DNA of 64,000 nt from Alphaproteobacteria bacterium. GTDB lineage: Bacteria > Pseudomonadota > Alphaproteobacteria > RF32 > CAG-239. Location: positions 1-64,000 of the forward strand of contig JAFTWG010000014.1 in assembly GCA_017465405.1 (NCBI GenBank), given 5' to 3'. Position numbers and translations under genes: made by a program. Below, in pieces: positions 56,723 through 64,000 of the stretch (the stretch's first letter is position 1; each line of letters begins with the position of its first letter). A model generated the notes under the pieces. That model saw nothing but the letters and a program-made list of their open reading frames with translations. It ran no database searches and was not told the origin of the DNA.

Positions 56723-56737
56723 GTTGATATTATCAAC
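56723..56737. promoter_or_regulatory. 15-bp palindrome between the Tim44-like gene and secB
   Basis: GTTGATATTATCAAC is a perfect 7-1-7 inverted repeat in the divergent intergenic gap, just upstream of the secB promoter. It could be an operator. Each half resembles the TTATCAAC DnaA-like boxes of the origin region. Confidence 0.3.
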
Positions 56738-56745
56738 CTAATTAT

Positions 56746-56774
56746 TTGACCTGTAAAAATATTTATTATAGTTT
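56746..56774 (+). promoter_or_regulatory. Candidate promoter of secB
   Basis: TTGACC (56746-56751) is followed by TATAGT (56767-56772, 15-base gap) or TAGTTT (56769-56774, 17-base gap), about 35 bases before the ATG. Confidence 0.4.
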
Positions 56775-56808
56775 ATATAAGAATTAAAAATATTTAAGGA
56801 GAATGTAA

Positions 56809-57261
56809 ATGGACGAGCAGTCTCAAAACGCAGCATTAACAATTCACGGACAGTTTATAAAAGATTTGTCTTTAGAAATTCCGCATGCACCGGAAATTTT
56901 CAGTGAAATTAAATCAGCTCCCAAAATGGATGTTCATGTAGATGTAAAATCAGAACCGAAAGGTAACGGAATGTTTACATCACAATTAGATATTTCTATG
57001 ACCGGAAAAGTTGAAGACAAGACATTGTTTGTATTAGAATTGTCTTATATGGCTTTTGCCGAAGTCAAAGTTCCGGAAGAACATTTAGAACCGATTTTGA
57101 TGGTTGAACTTCCAAGACTTATTTTCCCGTTTGCTCGTAATGTAATTACTCATTGTTTGACCGAGGGAGGCTTACCGCCGTTTATGCTTAATCCGATAGA
57201 TTTCGGAGCATTATATATGGCTCGTAAACAAGCAATGGCAAATAAAGAAAAGTCTAACTAA
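56809..57261 (+). CDS. secB: Protein-export chaperone SecB
   Basis: SecB keeps preproteins unfolded and hands them to SecA. The 150 residues have the start LTIHGQFIKDLSLEIPHAPEIF in parts (FIKDLSLEIPHAP), the middle DISMTGKVEDKTLFVLELSYMAF, the conserved FPFARNVITHCLTEGGLPPFMLNPIDF (in parts: FPFARNVI and GGLPPFMLNPIDF) and a polar tail. Size is normal. AAGGAG precedes the ATG. A terminator follows. Confidence 0.95.
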   Translation: MDEQSQNAALTIHGQFIKDLSLEIPHAPEIFSEIKSAPKMDVHVDVKSEPKGNGMFTSQLDISMTGKVEDKTLFVLELSYMAFAEVKVPEEHLEPILMVELPRLIFPFARNVITHCLTEGGLPPFMLNPIDFGALYMARKQAMANKEKSN

Positions 57262-57283
57262 AAACAATAAGCAAAAACACTAA

Positions 57284-57307
57284 AAAGCCTCTCAATCGAG
57301 AGGCTTT
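57284..57307. terminator. Bidirectional terminator after secB
   Basis: Perfect 10-bp stem AAAGCCTCTC (57284-57293) with GAGAGGCTTT (57298-57307) and T/A flanks lies between convergent secB and the sulfatase gene. Confidence 0.85.
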
Positions 57308-57311
57308 AATT

Positions 57312-59072
57312 TTATCGAACAACAAACTCTTTTAAGCCGATTGCATGATGATACGGATTACTTGTTTTTGAGTTTCGTTGAAAATTGATAGATATATCTT
57401 CATTTTCCGCATCAAAACAAATTTCTCTTTCAAAAGGTGCTTTTTCTGTTAAAGGTATTTCCCATTTTCCGATTTTTCTATCATTTATAACCAAATCGAT
57501 AATCGGCATTTTGTTATTAGGGTTGATTAAGATAAATTTAGCTTTTAAACAATATTGTTTTTTATCTTTTTCTGTCATTTTAAGATTAATGCTATCTGTC
57601 CAAATCTTATCGTGGGTTCCAGCAAATATTTGTACTTGTTCTTCTTCCACAATATTTCCGGCATAATTGGCAATATCTTTTTCTTTTACAAGAGTATTTA
57701 TTACATACTTTTTATACGATATTTTTTCTTTTTCATTTTTATTAAACTTCTTATAGAAATCAGAATTTTTATTAAATTCCATATCAAGTTTTAGACCATA
57801 TTTTTCATATAATGTTTCATCTTTTTGCCACAGAGAACGACCTAAACCAAAGCCTTTGTTCTCAAAACCGATGGCTTCCATAATTGTCGGAGCTACATCT
57901 AGGGTTGTCCATTTGTGTTTTTGAGGCTCCAAACCGTCAACAGGGTTAATTATCACATTAAAAATTTGCCTATTTTCTTTTTTGGGATAAATATTATTTT
58001 TTCCGATAACTATATGATCGCCCAAAACGACAATAGTTGTATTTTTGTAAAAATCTTGATTTTGCACCCATTTTATAAAGTCAGAAGCCATTTTATCAGC
58101 ACACATAACCACATCACGATTGTCACCATATTTTTTATCACATTGCGGGTCGAGAAAAGTGGTCGGCTCGTGAGTGTCAATAGTTGCTATTGTTATAAAG
58201 AAAGGATTATTTTTATTTGCTAAATCAATAATTCGCTCTTTTGTTATCTCATACAAAGTGCTGTCTTTGACACCCCAGTCGCTTCCTTTGTTGTTTTGTA
58301 TAATATCAGGATTATCATTAATTCCTTCGATTTTTTGAAAAGAGTGTTGTTTGATAAAGTTTTTTGTCCCGCTAAAAGATAGAGAAGATCCTTGTATAAA
58401 AAATGTATTATATCCTTCTTGTTTTAAAATATCAGGATAACAAATAACATTATTAAAAGTGTTGTTTTGAATGTTTCTTAAATTAGTTATTGATAGCTCT
58501 GTTTTATGAGGAATACCGCACATACCGGCCACCTGTCCTGATATGGTTGCATTAGCGTAAAAAAGTTGATAGAAATCATCAAAATAAAAATTTTCTTCGG
58601 CGATTTTACTGAGATTAGGAAGAATATTTGTTCCTTTTTCGTCATAATTTTTATATCCGCTTTCCATAGATTCTAAATATAAAACAATGAGATTTCTTTT
58701 TTGTTTTGGAGAAGATACGGACGGAATAATATATTCATCTTCGTAAATTGTTGTTTGACTAACATTTCCGACAATAAAATCAGATATTTGAAAAGTATAA
58801 AAAAATAAAGTGATAGACAAAGTAACTAAAAATGCTTTTCCTTTTTTGCTAGAAAAGAATGTAATAAATGTATAAGCAGAGGCAATTAACAAAACAACAA
58901 TCAAAGATATATTTCGAATAAAACTACCTGCGGAGATTGCTGTGGTCACATATAAGAAAAGGCTATCAAGAGTGGTTCTGTTCCAAAAAAACATTACCAC
59001 CATAGCAGTTGCCAACAATATTCCCAATATAAAAAATGTGATTAAACAAAATGTTTTTTTCAGTAAACTCAT
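57312..59072 (-). CDS. Sulfatase-family phosphoglycerol transferase-like membrane protein
   Basis: The 586 residues start with three or four membrane helices (about 1-110), then an extracytoplasmic alkaline-phosphatase/sulfatase fold: LIVLYLESMESGY with the metal-binding Glu (about 132), the catalytic Thr in FYANATISGQVAG (about 172), IATIDTHEPTTF and VVLGDHI with Asp and His metal ligands (about 351). This layout is shared by lipoteichoic-acid synthase and the OpgB phosphoglycerol transferase. In a Gram-negative it probably decorates periplasmic glucans or envelope glycans. A beta-rich C-terminal domain ends it. Confidence 0.8.
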   Translation of the reverse strand: MSLLKKTFCLITFFILGILLATAMVVMFFWNRTTLDSLFLYVTTAISAGSFIRNISLIVVLLIASAYTFITFFSSKKGKAFLVTLSITLFFYTFQISDFIVGNVSQTTIYEDEYIIPSVSSPKQKRNLIVLYLESMESGYKNYDEKGTNILPNLSKIAEENFYFDDFYQLFYANATISGQVAGMCGIPHKTELSITNLRNIQNNTFNNVICYPDILKQEGYNTFFIQGSSLSFSGTKNFIKQHSFQKIEGINDNPDIIQNNKGSDWGVKDSTLYEITKERIIDLANKNNPFFITIATIDTHEPTTFLDPQCDKKYGDNRDVVMCADKMASDFIKWVQNQDFYKNTTIVVLGDHIVIGKNNIYPKKENRQIFNVIINPVDGLEPQKHKWTTLDVAPTIMEAIGFENKGFGLGRSLWQKDETLYEKYGLKLDMEFNKNSDFYKKFNKNEKEKISYKKYVINTLVKEKDIANYAGNIVEEEQVQIFAGTHDKIWTDSINLKMTEKDKKQYCLKAKFILINPNNKMPIIDLVINDRKIGKWEIPLTEKAPFEREICFDAENEDISINFQRNSKTSNPYHHAIGLKEFVVR

Positions 59073-59229
59073 TTAGCTTTTTACCTTAATTAGTTATTGT
59101 ATTTTGTTGAGAGCTGCTGCAAAAAAATTTAATTTTCGTGGCAATCCAGTCAAATAATATACTTTATAATCATTTATAATAACGTTTTACTACCAATTCG
59201 TAAAGATAACATACGCATAATTAAACAAT

Positions 59230-59512
59230 TTAATGATATAAATCATTCCAATCAGGATTCATTGTTTCTATCAATTCTATTTTCTTTTTTCGAGATCCTG
59301 ATTTTATTTGTTTTTCCCTCTGTATTGCATGATTCTATATCTTCATAAATTTCATAATATCCCAATTTATCTATGGCATATTTTTTAGTAAATCCATCTA
59401 TGATTTTATTTTTATGTTCATAGATTCTTTTTATCAAATCAGATGTTACCCCGACATAAAGAGTTCCATTCTTTTTATTAAAAAGAATATAGATGTATCC
59501 TTTTTTATTCAT
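59230..59512 (-). pseudogene. GIY-YIG nuclease-family gene broken by a one-base frameshift
   Basis: ATG 59512 (GAGGT upstream) starts GYIYILFNKKNGTLYVGVTS, the GIY-YIG motif of the small UvrC-like family. After EDIES the frame loses family likeness and ends early at 59252. In the next frame the family's C-terminus continues: HAIQREKQIK, KSGSRKKKIELIE, then MNPDWNDLYH to TAA at 59230-59232. One extra base (minus-strand T at about 59332) explains this; without it the protein would be 93 residues. It may be a real pseudogene or a sequencing error. Confidence 0.75.
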
Positions 59513-59707
59513 TTTTACCTCATTTCTTATGCTTATAATGATATGGTAATAGCTTAATGTTTTCAATATTAATTATATATTGTCAATATGACATTTCCTG
59601 TATCATAGCCTGTATCATCATTGCGAGGAGCGGTGGTAACGAGCAATCCATAGTCCGTGCTGTCATTGCGAGGAGTGGTAGCGACGCGGCAATCCATAGT
59701 CCGTGCT

Positions 59708-59806
59708 GTCATTGCGAGGAGTGGTAGCGACGCGGCAATCCATAGAATTTATAAGGCATAATATTTCTGGATTGCTTCGCAAGGACTGACGTCCGCTCGC
59801 AATGAC
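59708..59806. repeat. Complete repeat unit, copy 1 (99 bp)
   Basis: The unit starts GTCATTGCGAGGAGTGGTAG and ends CCGCTCGCAATGAC, its own inverted complement. The interior holds GCAATCC/GGATTGC inverted arms around AGAATTTATAAGGCATAAT. Confidence 0.8.
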
Positions 59807-59861
59807 GAGAGAGAAGCTCGGACTTCTTTTTCAAAATCCGCTCGCAATGACGACTCTTTTT

Positions 59862-59960
59862 GTCATTGCGAGGAGCGGTAGCGACGCGGCAATCCATAGA
59901 ATTTATAAGGCATAATGTTTCTTGATTGCTTCGCAAGGACTGACGTCCGCTCGCAATGAC
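59862..59960. repeat. Complete repeat unit, copy 2 (99 bp)
   Basis: This copy has the same length as copy 1 and differs at only a few positions (for example GGAGCGGTAG for GGAGTGGTAG, and TGATTGC for GGATTGC). Confidence 0.8.
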
Positions 59961-60015
59961 GAGAGGGAGTATTTCGCAATATTGTGTAGCTCGCAATGAC
60001 GAAAAGCATAAAAAA

Positions 60016-60037
60016 AAGAGGGAGAAAACTCCCTCTT
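60016..60037 (-). terminator. Terminator after the pilin gene
   Basis: Stem AAGAGGGAG (60016-60024) with CTCCCTCTT (60029-60037). On minus it is followed by a run of eight T. It lies 28 bases beyond the pilin stop. Confidence 0.85.
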
Positions 60038-60064
60038 AAATTTTTCGGTTTCAAACCGCTGTAA

Positions 60065-60661
60065 TTAGTAGTATTCCCAAACAACGGTATTTGTATCACC
60101 TACACCATTACAACCGCCTGCTGCGCTAGACAAAGCCAATGGTAAAGTAGCGTCAGATGTTAGTCCTTTTGTAGCTAAAGCAGCTGTAGCAGCAGCTGTA
60201 GCAGCAGTTCCGGCAACACTTACAGATACCAAACCTGAACCTGAACCTGAGCCCCAGTCAGCTGTTGACAAAGCAACACAAGCTTCTTTACCTAAACCGG
60301 TAAATGTCACAAAGAAAGACTGACCAGAGGTACCTGCTTTAACAAAAACTTTTCCGTTGAAAGCATTGTAAGCAACAGAAGCTGATGTTGTTTTAGCACC
60401 ATTCAACATCTCTGCACCAACAGCACCCATTTGAATAGCAATAGGTGTATCCAAACCAGAATAGTTAGGTTGACCAGAGTACAAAGTACGAACGTTAGTA
60501 ACAACGTTTGATACTTGGTCCATAGCTTTAGAAAGTTTGAATTTAGCCATAGCTTTTGAATAGCCTGCGATACCACCAACTGACAAAACGCCGATAATAG
60601 CTAACACACCGAGCATTTCAACCATTGAACGACCAGACTGTTCAGATCTAAATTTTTTCAT
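60065..60661 (-). CDS. Type IV pilin (major-pilin-like)
   Basis: The 198 residues have a short basic leader (MKKFRSEQSG) cut after Gly10 to give RSMVEMLGVLAIIGVLSVGG. Glu is at mature position 5 and a single hydrophobic helix follows, the prepilin signature. The globular part has two Cys (in KEACVALS and GGCNG), probably a disulphide loop, a low-complexity Gly/Ser and Ala/Thr stretch and the end VVWEYY. GAGGAG precedes the ATG. The strong terminator and promoter suggest high expression. It resembles PilS-like type IVb pilins. Confidence 0.8.
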   Translation of the reverse strand: MKKFRSEQSGRSMVEMLGVLAIIGVLSVGGIAGYSKAMAKFKLSKAMDQVSNVVTNVRTLYSGQPNYSGLDTPIAIQMGAVGAEMLNGAKTTSASVAYNAFNGKVFVKAGTSGQSFFVTFTGLGKEACVALSTADWGSGSGSGLVSVSVAGTAATAAATAALATKGLTSDATLPLALSSAAGGCNGVGDTNTVVWEYY

Positions 60662-60698
60662 AATATTCTCCTCAATAAAATATCACATTCCACCTAAC

Positions 60699-60727
60699 AG
60701 TGTGTTACATTTTTGTAACCTTGTCAA
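60699..60727 (-). promoter_or_regulatory. Pilin promoter with a palindrome in the spacer
   Basis: On minus, exact TTGACA (60727-60722) is followed after 17 bases by weak CACACT (60704-60699). The spacer holds the perfect inverted repeat GTTACA-TTTT-TGTAAC (60704-60719), well placed for a repressor or activator. Confidence 0.5.
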
Positions 60728-60761
60728 GTATATTTATGTATATAAGCTTTTTTTGTGTTCT

Positions 60762-61316
60762 CTATTCAAAAGTCCATATAACTTTTGCTTTGTTTCCACA
60801 AAAAAGTTTTGCCTCGGGCCGACTTATCGGTAAGGCATAGTCCGTTGCACTCCACTCAAAAATCCGACTTTTTTCCGGCCCGATAATTGTGATTTGCAAA
60901 AGACCTAAAGTTTCTTGTTGCTCAAACTGATAAGACGCAACATTAATACATTCTGCAAACGACAAATCAGTATAAACAACATCAAAGCTTTTCTCGCCGG
61001 GCATAACAATGTCACCATTTTCGCCTTTTCCGATGAGAATAGGCTTACCCAAGGCATTTATCAGCTGATTGTTTTTATAACGATATTTGGTTAAAATATC
61101 ATTACTTTTTAAGCTTTCGGTGTTCAGCATCCAATAATTTGCTTTTTTAGCATACAATTTTTGTATGTCTTTAGCTATTGTTGCAACTTCCGAGGCAGCA
61201 ACAGAAGCCTTATTCGGGCGACTGTACCACCACAAGCAAACCATAACCACCAGCAACAAACCGATGATTATGGTAACTGTTTTTGTATTAATAACTTTTT
61301 TTAGCAAGTTTACCAT
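60762..61316 (-). CDS. Pilin-like protein without prepilin cleavage site
   Basis: The 184 residues have an N-terminal membrane segment (15-31) but no Gly-x4-Glu prepilin motif. The following part matches the neighbouring pilin: DIQKLYAKKANYWMLNTE against NVRTLYSGQPNYSGLDTP, FAECINVAS against KEACVALS, and LFCGNKAKVIWTF against GGCNGVGDTNTVVWEYY. The shared two-Cys pattern suggests the same fold. It may be a membrane-fixed minor pilin or assembly base. It lies 3 bases after the GspF-type gene. Confidence 0.6.
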   Translation of the reverse strand: MVNLLKKVINTKTVTIIIGLLLVVMVCLWWYSRPNKASVAASEVATIAKDIQKLYAKKANYWMLNTESLKSNDILTKYRYKNNQLINALGKPILIGKGENGDIVMPGEKSFDVVYTDLSFAECINVASYQFEQQETLGLLQITIIGPEKSRIFEWSATDYALPISRPEAKLFCGNKAKVIWTFE

Positions 61317-61319
61317 TTT

Positions 61320-62447
61320 TTACATACCCATTGCTGTGGTAATTTGGTCTTGCATCACGAAGGTACCCATAACCGCCCAAGCAATAATGCCGGACACGCA
61401 AAGCAGTGCGACCATGTTCAAAATACCGGCTTTTTGCTCAATAATGTATGCGGATTCATCCAACCAGTCGTTAGCAAGTTTTTCCAAAGCTTCTTCAAAG
61501 TTATCCATTTCGGAATAAATTTTTAAGTCACCGATAATTTCAGGATCAGGAAAGTTTAATCCGGTCTTTGACAAAGCTTGTCCCAAGTTGTCACCATTGT
61601 TGATAAACACTAAAGTTTTATCAATTCTTTCTTTTAAGTAACGGGTTGAATCACGTCGCAATGCACGTAAGGCGTTAGAAACCGGAGTTCCGCCTTTTAC
61701 CAAAGCAGATAGAGCCAACAACCATGTAATGCCGACGAACACCTTGTACAATGACCAAGGCGGACAGTTATCAATGGCAGCTCTGATGCTTCCGGTCCAA
61801 ATTCCGATAGTGCTGTAAATTACAATACCTAACACCGGCACAATGGAAAATGCAATCGGCCAATATACGATAATCCAAGCAGACAAATCTGCTAAGTTTT
61901 TAGCTAAACCCGTCCACTGCGCATTAGGTGCAGCTTCAAGCATCGGAGGCACCATGTAGGCACCGATACCATAAATAATAACCGTAACCATCATTAACAA
62001 GAAAGCAGGATAACTGATAGCGCTGGTAATCGGACGTAACATTTTTGTAGTACCTTCAGTCACTCTAATCAAGTTACGGATAGCGCTTTCCAAGTCTGAC
62101 ACGTCACCCACGGAAAGCATCAATCTTTCACGGTCAGGAGCCCATCCTCGCAATGCTTCGGAGAAAGGTTGACCGTTTTGCAGAGCATTTGCCCAAGAAG
62201 CAATAGCAATAGCCATCGGTTCACTGGGGTTTTTTCCGTCATTAGTAATTGTTGCGTGCAACATATCCAAAGCATTCATCAAAGAAAATCGGTTGGACAT
62301 CAAAGATGCAATTTTACGATATAATTTCAAACGCACACCACCCGACATATTACAAATCATCTTTGCATAATAAACTTCTATTGAGTTTAGTTTTTGCATT
62401 GCACGGGCGAGATTTTGTGCCGATTCTCTTTTTCTGTTTTCGTCCAT
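61320..62447 (-). CDS. Type II secretion/type IV pilus inner-membrane protein (GspF/PilR-like)
   Basis: The 375 residues contain two T2SSF cytoplasmic repeats (about 50-145: LMSNRFSLMNALDMLH and NGQPFSEALRGWAP; about 245-350: LSALVKGGTPVSNALRALRR and NGDNLGQALSKTGL), each followed by membrane helices (about 150-215 and 345-370). This is the platform protein of the pilus motor. The repeat-TM-TM-repeat-TM order is normal. Confidence 0.88.
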   Translation of the reverse strand: MDENRKRESAQNLARAMQKLNSIEVYYAKMICNMSGGVRLKLYRKIASLMSNRFSLMNALDMLHATITNDGKNPSEPMAIAIASWANALQNGQPFSEALRGWAPDRERLMLSVGDVSDLESAIRNLIRVTEGTTKMLRPITSAISYPAFLLMMVTVIIYGIGAYMVPPMLEAAPNAQWTGLAKNLADLSAWIIVYWPIAFSIVPVLGIVIYSTIGIWTGSIRAAIDNCPPWSLYKVFVGITWLLALSALVKGGTPVSNALRALRRDSTRYLKERIDKTLVFINNGDNLGQALSKTGLNFPDPEIIGDLKIYSEMDNFEEALEKLANDWLDESAYIIEQKAGILNMVALLCVSGIIAWAVMGTFVMQDQITTAMGM

Positions 62448-62465
62448 CTTTATCTCCGCTTTTTA

Positions 62466-64000
62466 CTAATATACCGGACGTTGGTCTAACAATCCGCACC
62501 AACGTTCAACTTCATCAATACCAATTAAACCTTTTAACATTCTTTCTAATGCAACATCTTTCATCGGGCGGCCGTTCAAATCACTGGTCCAATAATCGAT
62601 AGCTTTACGAGTTTCACCATTAATCATTAATTGTAAGAAAGTTGCATCAGGCAAAATCATTTCCTGAATACCCAAACGTCCCTTAATGCCACGACCACTG
62701 CAGAATTTACAACCCGGTCCACGCAAGAAAGCATTTTCCAAACCAAAATCACCTAATGCGATTCGCAATCTTTTTACCGAAGGTTCATCCAAGCAATCTT
62801 TCGCCGGAGTTCTGCAATATGGGCACAATCTTTGGAACAAACGCTGCGAAACCAAACCTTTTAACAATTCTGGATCGCCTAACATATAGTATTGTACACC
62901 CATATCACGCAAACGAGTAACAATTGCAGGAGCAGAGTTGGCGTGCAATGTAGTCCAAACCAAGTGCCCTGACAAAGCACCTTTAAATACCAAGTTTGCT
63001 GCCGATAAAGAACGGGTTTCACCCACCATCAATACATCCGGGTCAGAACGTAATGCCGCATTCAATGCCAAACCGAATTGTTCTGCTTTTTCTTCTTCTG
63101 TGTTTGCGTTGGTCACCGGCATTTGTCTTGCTCCCGGAATAGGATATTCCGGAGGGTCTTCCACAGTTAATAGGTTAACTTCGTTGTGTTTTTCTTTAAT
63201 CAACTTAATCATATTACGCTGTAATAACGTCGATTTTCCTGAACCGGTAGGACCAGCTACCACATTCAAACCCACCGGAGCTGAACGTAAACGGAAGAAC
63301 AATTCTTGTTCATAATCGCCACAACCCAGTGCGGACAAGTCATCACTACCATCAGGATTATCATCGGCATACAAAACACGCATAACCAAATATTGTGAAC
63401 CGAAAGCAATCGGATTAAATTGTAAACGAATTGCCAAAACGTTATGTGGCAACATTAATTTACCTTTAGAACCACGTAACGGAGTAGAGCCTAATTTTTG
63501 TGCACCTTGGAATTCGTTTTGAGCATAGTTTGAGTCGGAAATATCGGCAGAAGCAAAAGCCGCACGGACAAACAATTCTCCCCAATCCTTGCTATATTCC
63601 ATTTCTTTTACCATCACACCATTGGTGCGGAACACAACTTCGGAACAGCTATCAGACACAATAACGTGAATATCCGACACTTTCATTGATGAAGCACGTC
63701 TTACAATATTCACAAAGTCTTGTTGCATTTGCAAGCGTTCCAAATCGACATCATCACCGGAAATGGTTTTATTACGCTCGGCCATTGCATAAATGGTATT
63801 AAGCTCGTTTTGTGAAACATATTGAACAGGTTGCATTTGCAACCCTTTTTTCATCGCAATAGTTTGAAAGTTTAAAACCGGACCATCAAATTTATGTTCT
63901 GCGGAAACTAGAAATTGTCCGTCTGAAAACAATGCTAAACGACGACGAGTTTCATCATTTACATTTAAAGAAGTACCATCCGGAAGTTTTACTCCCGGTA
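62466..64000 (-). CDS. Type II secretion/type IV pilus assembly ATPase (GspE/PilQ-like), 5' end outside window
   Basis: The frame is open to the window edge, so the start lies beyond 64000; a TTG at 63932 is not the start. The visible part has an N2-like domain (RRASSMKVSDIHVIV), Walker A VVAGPTGSGKSTLLQRN, an Asp box LTVEDPPEYPIPGARQ, Walker B DPDVLMVGETRS, His box LVWTTLHANSAP and zinc-finger Cys pairs CPYC and CKFCSGRG. It powers pilus assembly from the cytoplasmic face. It lies 18 bases before the GspF-type gene. Confidence 0.9.
   Translation of the reverse strand, partial: PGVKLPDGTSLNVNDETRRRLALFSDGQFLVSAEHKFDGPVLNFQTIAMKKGLQMQPVQYVSQNELNTIYAMAERNKTISGDDVDLERLQMQQDFVNIVRRASSMKVSDIHVIVSDSCSEVVFRTNGVMVKEMEYSKDWGELFVRAAFASADISDSNYAQNEFQGAQKLGSTPLRGSKGKLMLPHNVLAIRLQFNPIAFGSQYLVMRVLYADDNPDGSDDLSALGCGDYEQELFFRLRSAPVGLNVVAGPTGSGKSTLLQRNMIKLIKEKHNEVNLLTVEDPPEYPIPGARQMPVTNANTEEEKAEQFGLALNAALRSDPDVLMVGETRSLSAANLVFKGALSGHLVWTTLHANSAPAIVTRLRDMGVQYYMLGDPELLKGLVSQRLFQRLCPYCRTPAKDCLDEPSVKRLRIALGDFGLENAFLRGPGCKFCSGRGIKGRLGIQEMILPDATFLQLMINGETRKAIDYWTSDLNGRPMKDVALERMLKGLIGIDEVERWCGLLDQRPVY

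Larger units (their letters stand above)
59617..60000. repeat. Cluster of palindromic TCATTGCGAG-type repeats
   Basis: At least four units start TCATTGCGAGGAG (59617, 59663, 59709, 59863), and inverted ends CTCGCAATGAC lie at 59796-59806, 59840-59850, 59950-59960 and 59990-60000. Together they fill the gap between the GIY-YIG remnant and the pilin terminator. Base composition is GC-richer than surrounding DNA. This looks like a REP/MITE-type element family known from several unrelated bacteria. Open frames across it are by-products of the repeats. Confidence 0.85.

Noticed and set aside
59638..60000. CRISPR array
   Set aside because: Unit spacing and internal sequence do not form constant repeats with unique spacers; complete units are 99-bp palindromes and no cas gene is present.
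59709..60099. Two minus-strand open frames (59709-59996 and 59863-60099) across the repeat cluster
   Set aside because: They are translations of the palindromic repeats (both contain SRHCERTSVLAKQSRN), lack ribosome-binding sites, and the second overlaps the pilin end.

Overview
This window is from the chromosome of an AT-rich bacterium that is almost certainly an alphaproteobacterium. The support is gene content and order. There is a rho / coaE-dnaQ origin block, an mnmE ... mnmG ... rsmG-parA-parB block, a short C-terminal-domain HprK with a mannose-type EIIA and HPr, a secB / Tim44-like / mltA / smr block, a dnaA-rpsT-enoyl-CoA hydratase-mutM block, and a mitofilin-like gene beside tsaD. 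I infer an uncultured, probably anaerobic and host-associated lineage. Genes that usually interrupt these blocks in aerobic relatives (hemE, hemC/hemD, ubiE/ubiB) are absent here, while an ADP-dependent sugar kinase and a ferredoxin:thioredoxin reductase-like protein are present. I recognised no tRNA, rRNA, IS element, prophage or CRISPR array.

Layout. 1-3120: end of tuf, a HAD phosphatase, a DMT transporter and a GT2 glycosyltransferase. 3121-6174: rho, a 494-bp AT-rich intergenic region that looks like oriC (DnaA boxes and two TTAA-N7-TTAA CtrA-like sites), then coaE and dnaQ. 6154-11781: ADP-dependent kinase, mitofilin-like gene, tsaD, nth, a membrane protein and a second HAD phosphatase. 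11959-20537: mnmE, a methyltransferase, then mnmG-HD-PHP-PHP-rsmG-parA-parB, with one perfect parS site inside mnmG and one inside rsmG. 20577-26597: FTR-like protein, membrane-anchored thermonuclease, tsaE, hprK, mlaE, mlaF, radA, cvpA. 26599-37288 (minus strand): AmpG-like permease, hemW, hslU, hslV, murI, gyrB, polA, with a probable small RNA between murI and gyrB. 37361-42828: yraN, rsmI, an LpoA-like lipoprotein, SRP RNA, dnaX, ybaB, recR. 42888-46845: a 24-residue Cys/Gly-tailed protein, HPr, EIIA, an unknown gene, an ABC exporter and a DUF3750 protein. 46842-53705: recF, dnaN, dnaA, rpsT, enoyl-CoA hydratase, mutM and small genes. 53811-59072: J-domain protein, smr, mltA, Tim44-like, secB and a sulfatase-family phosphoglycerol transferase-like protein. 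59230-60064: a frameshifted GIY-YIG gene and a cluster of palindromic repeats. 60065-64000: a type IV pilus-like cassette of pilin, pilin-like protein, GspF-type membrane protein and GspE-type ATPase, the last running off the window.

Together the genes describe an origin-proximal segment. Replication initiation (dnaA, dnaN, recF, gyrB, oriC), origin segregation (parA, parB, two parS), tRNA modification (mnmE, mnmG, tsaD, tsaE), DNA repair (nth, mutM, radA, recR, polA), cell-envelope maintenance (mlaEF, murI, mltA, LpoA-like, sulfatase) and a truncated regulatory PTS (HprK, EIIA, HPr) lie close together. The accessory part is the pilus cassette and the adjacent repeat cluster.
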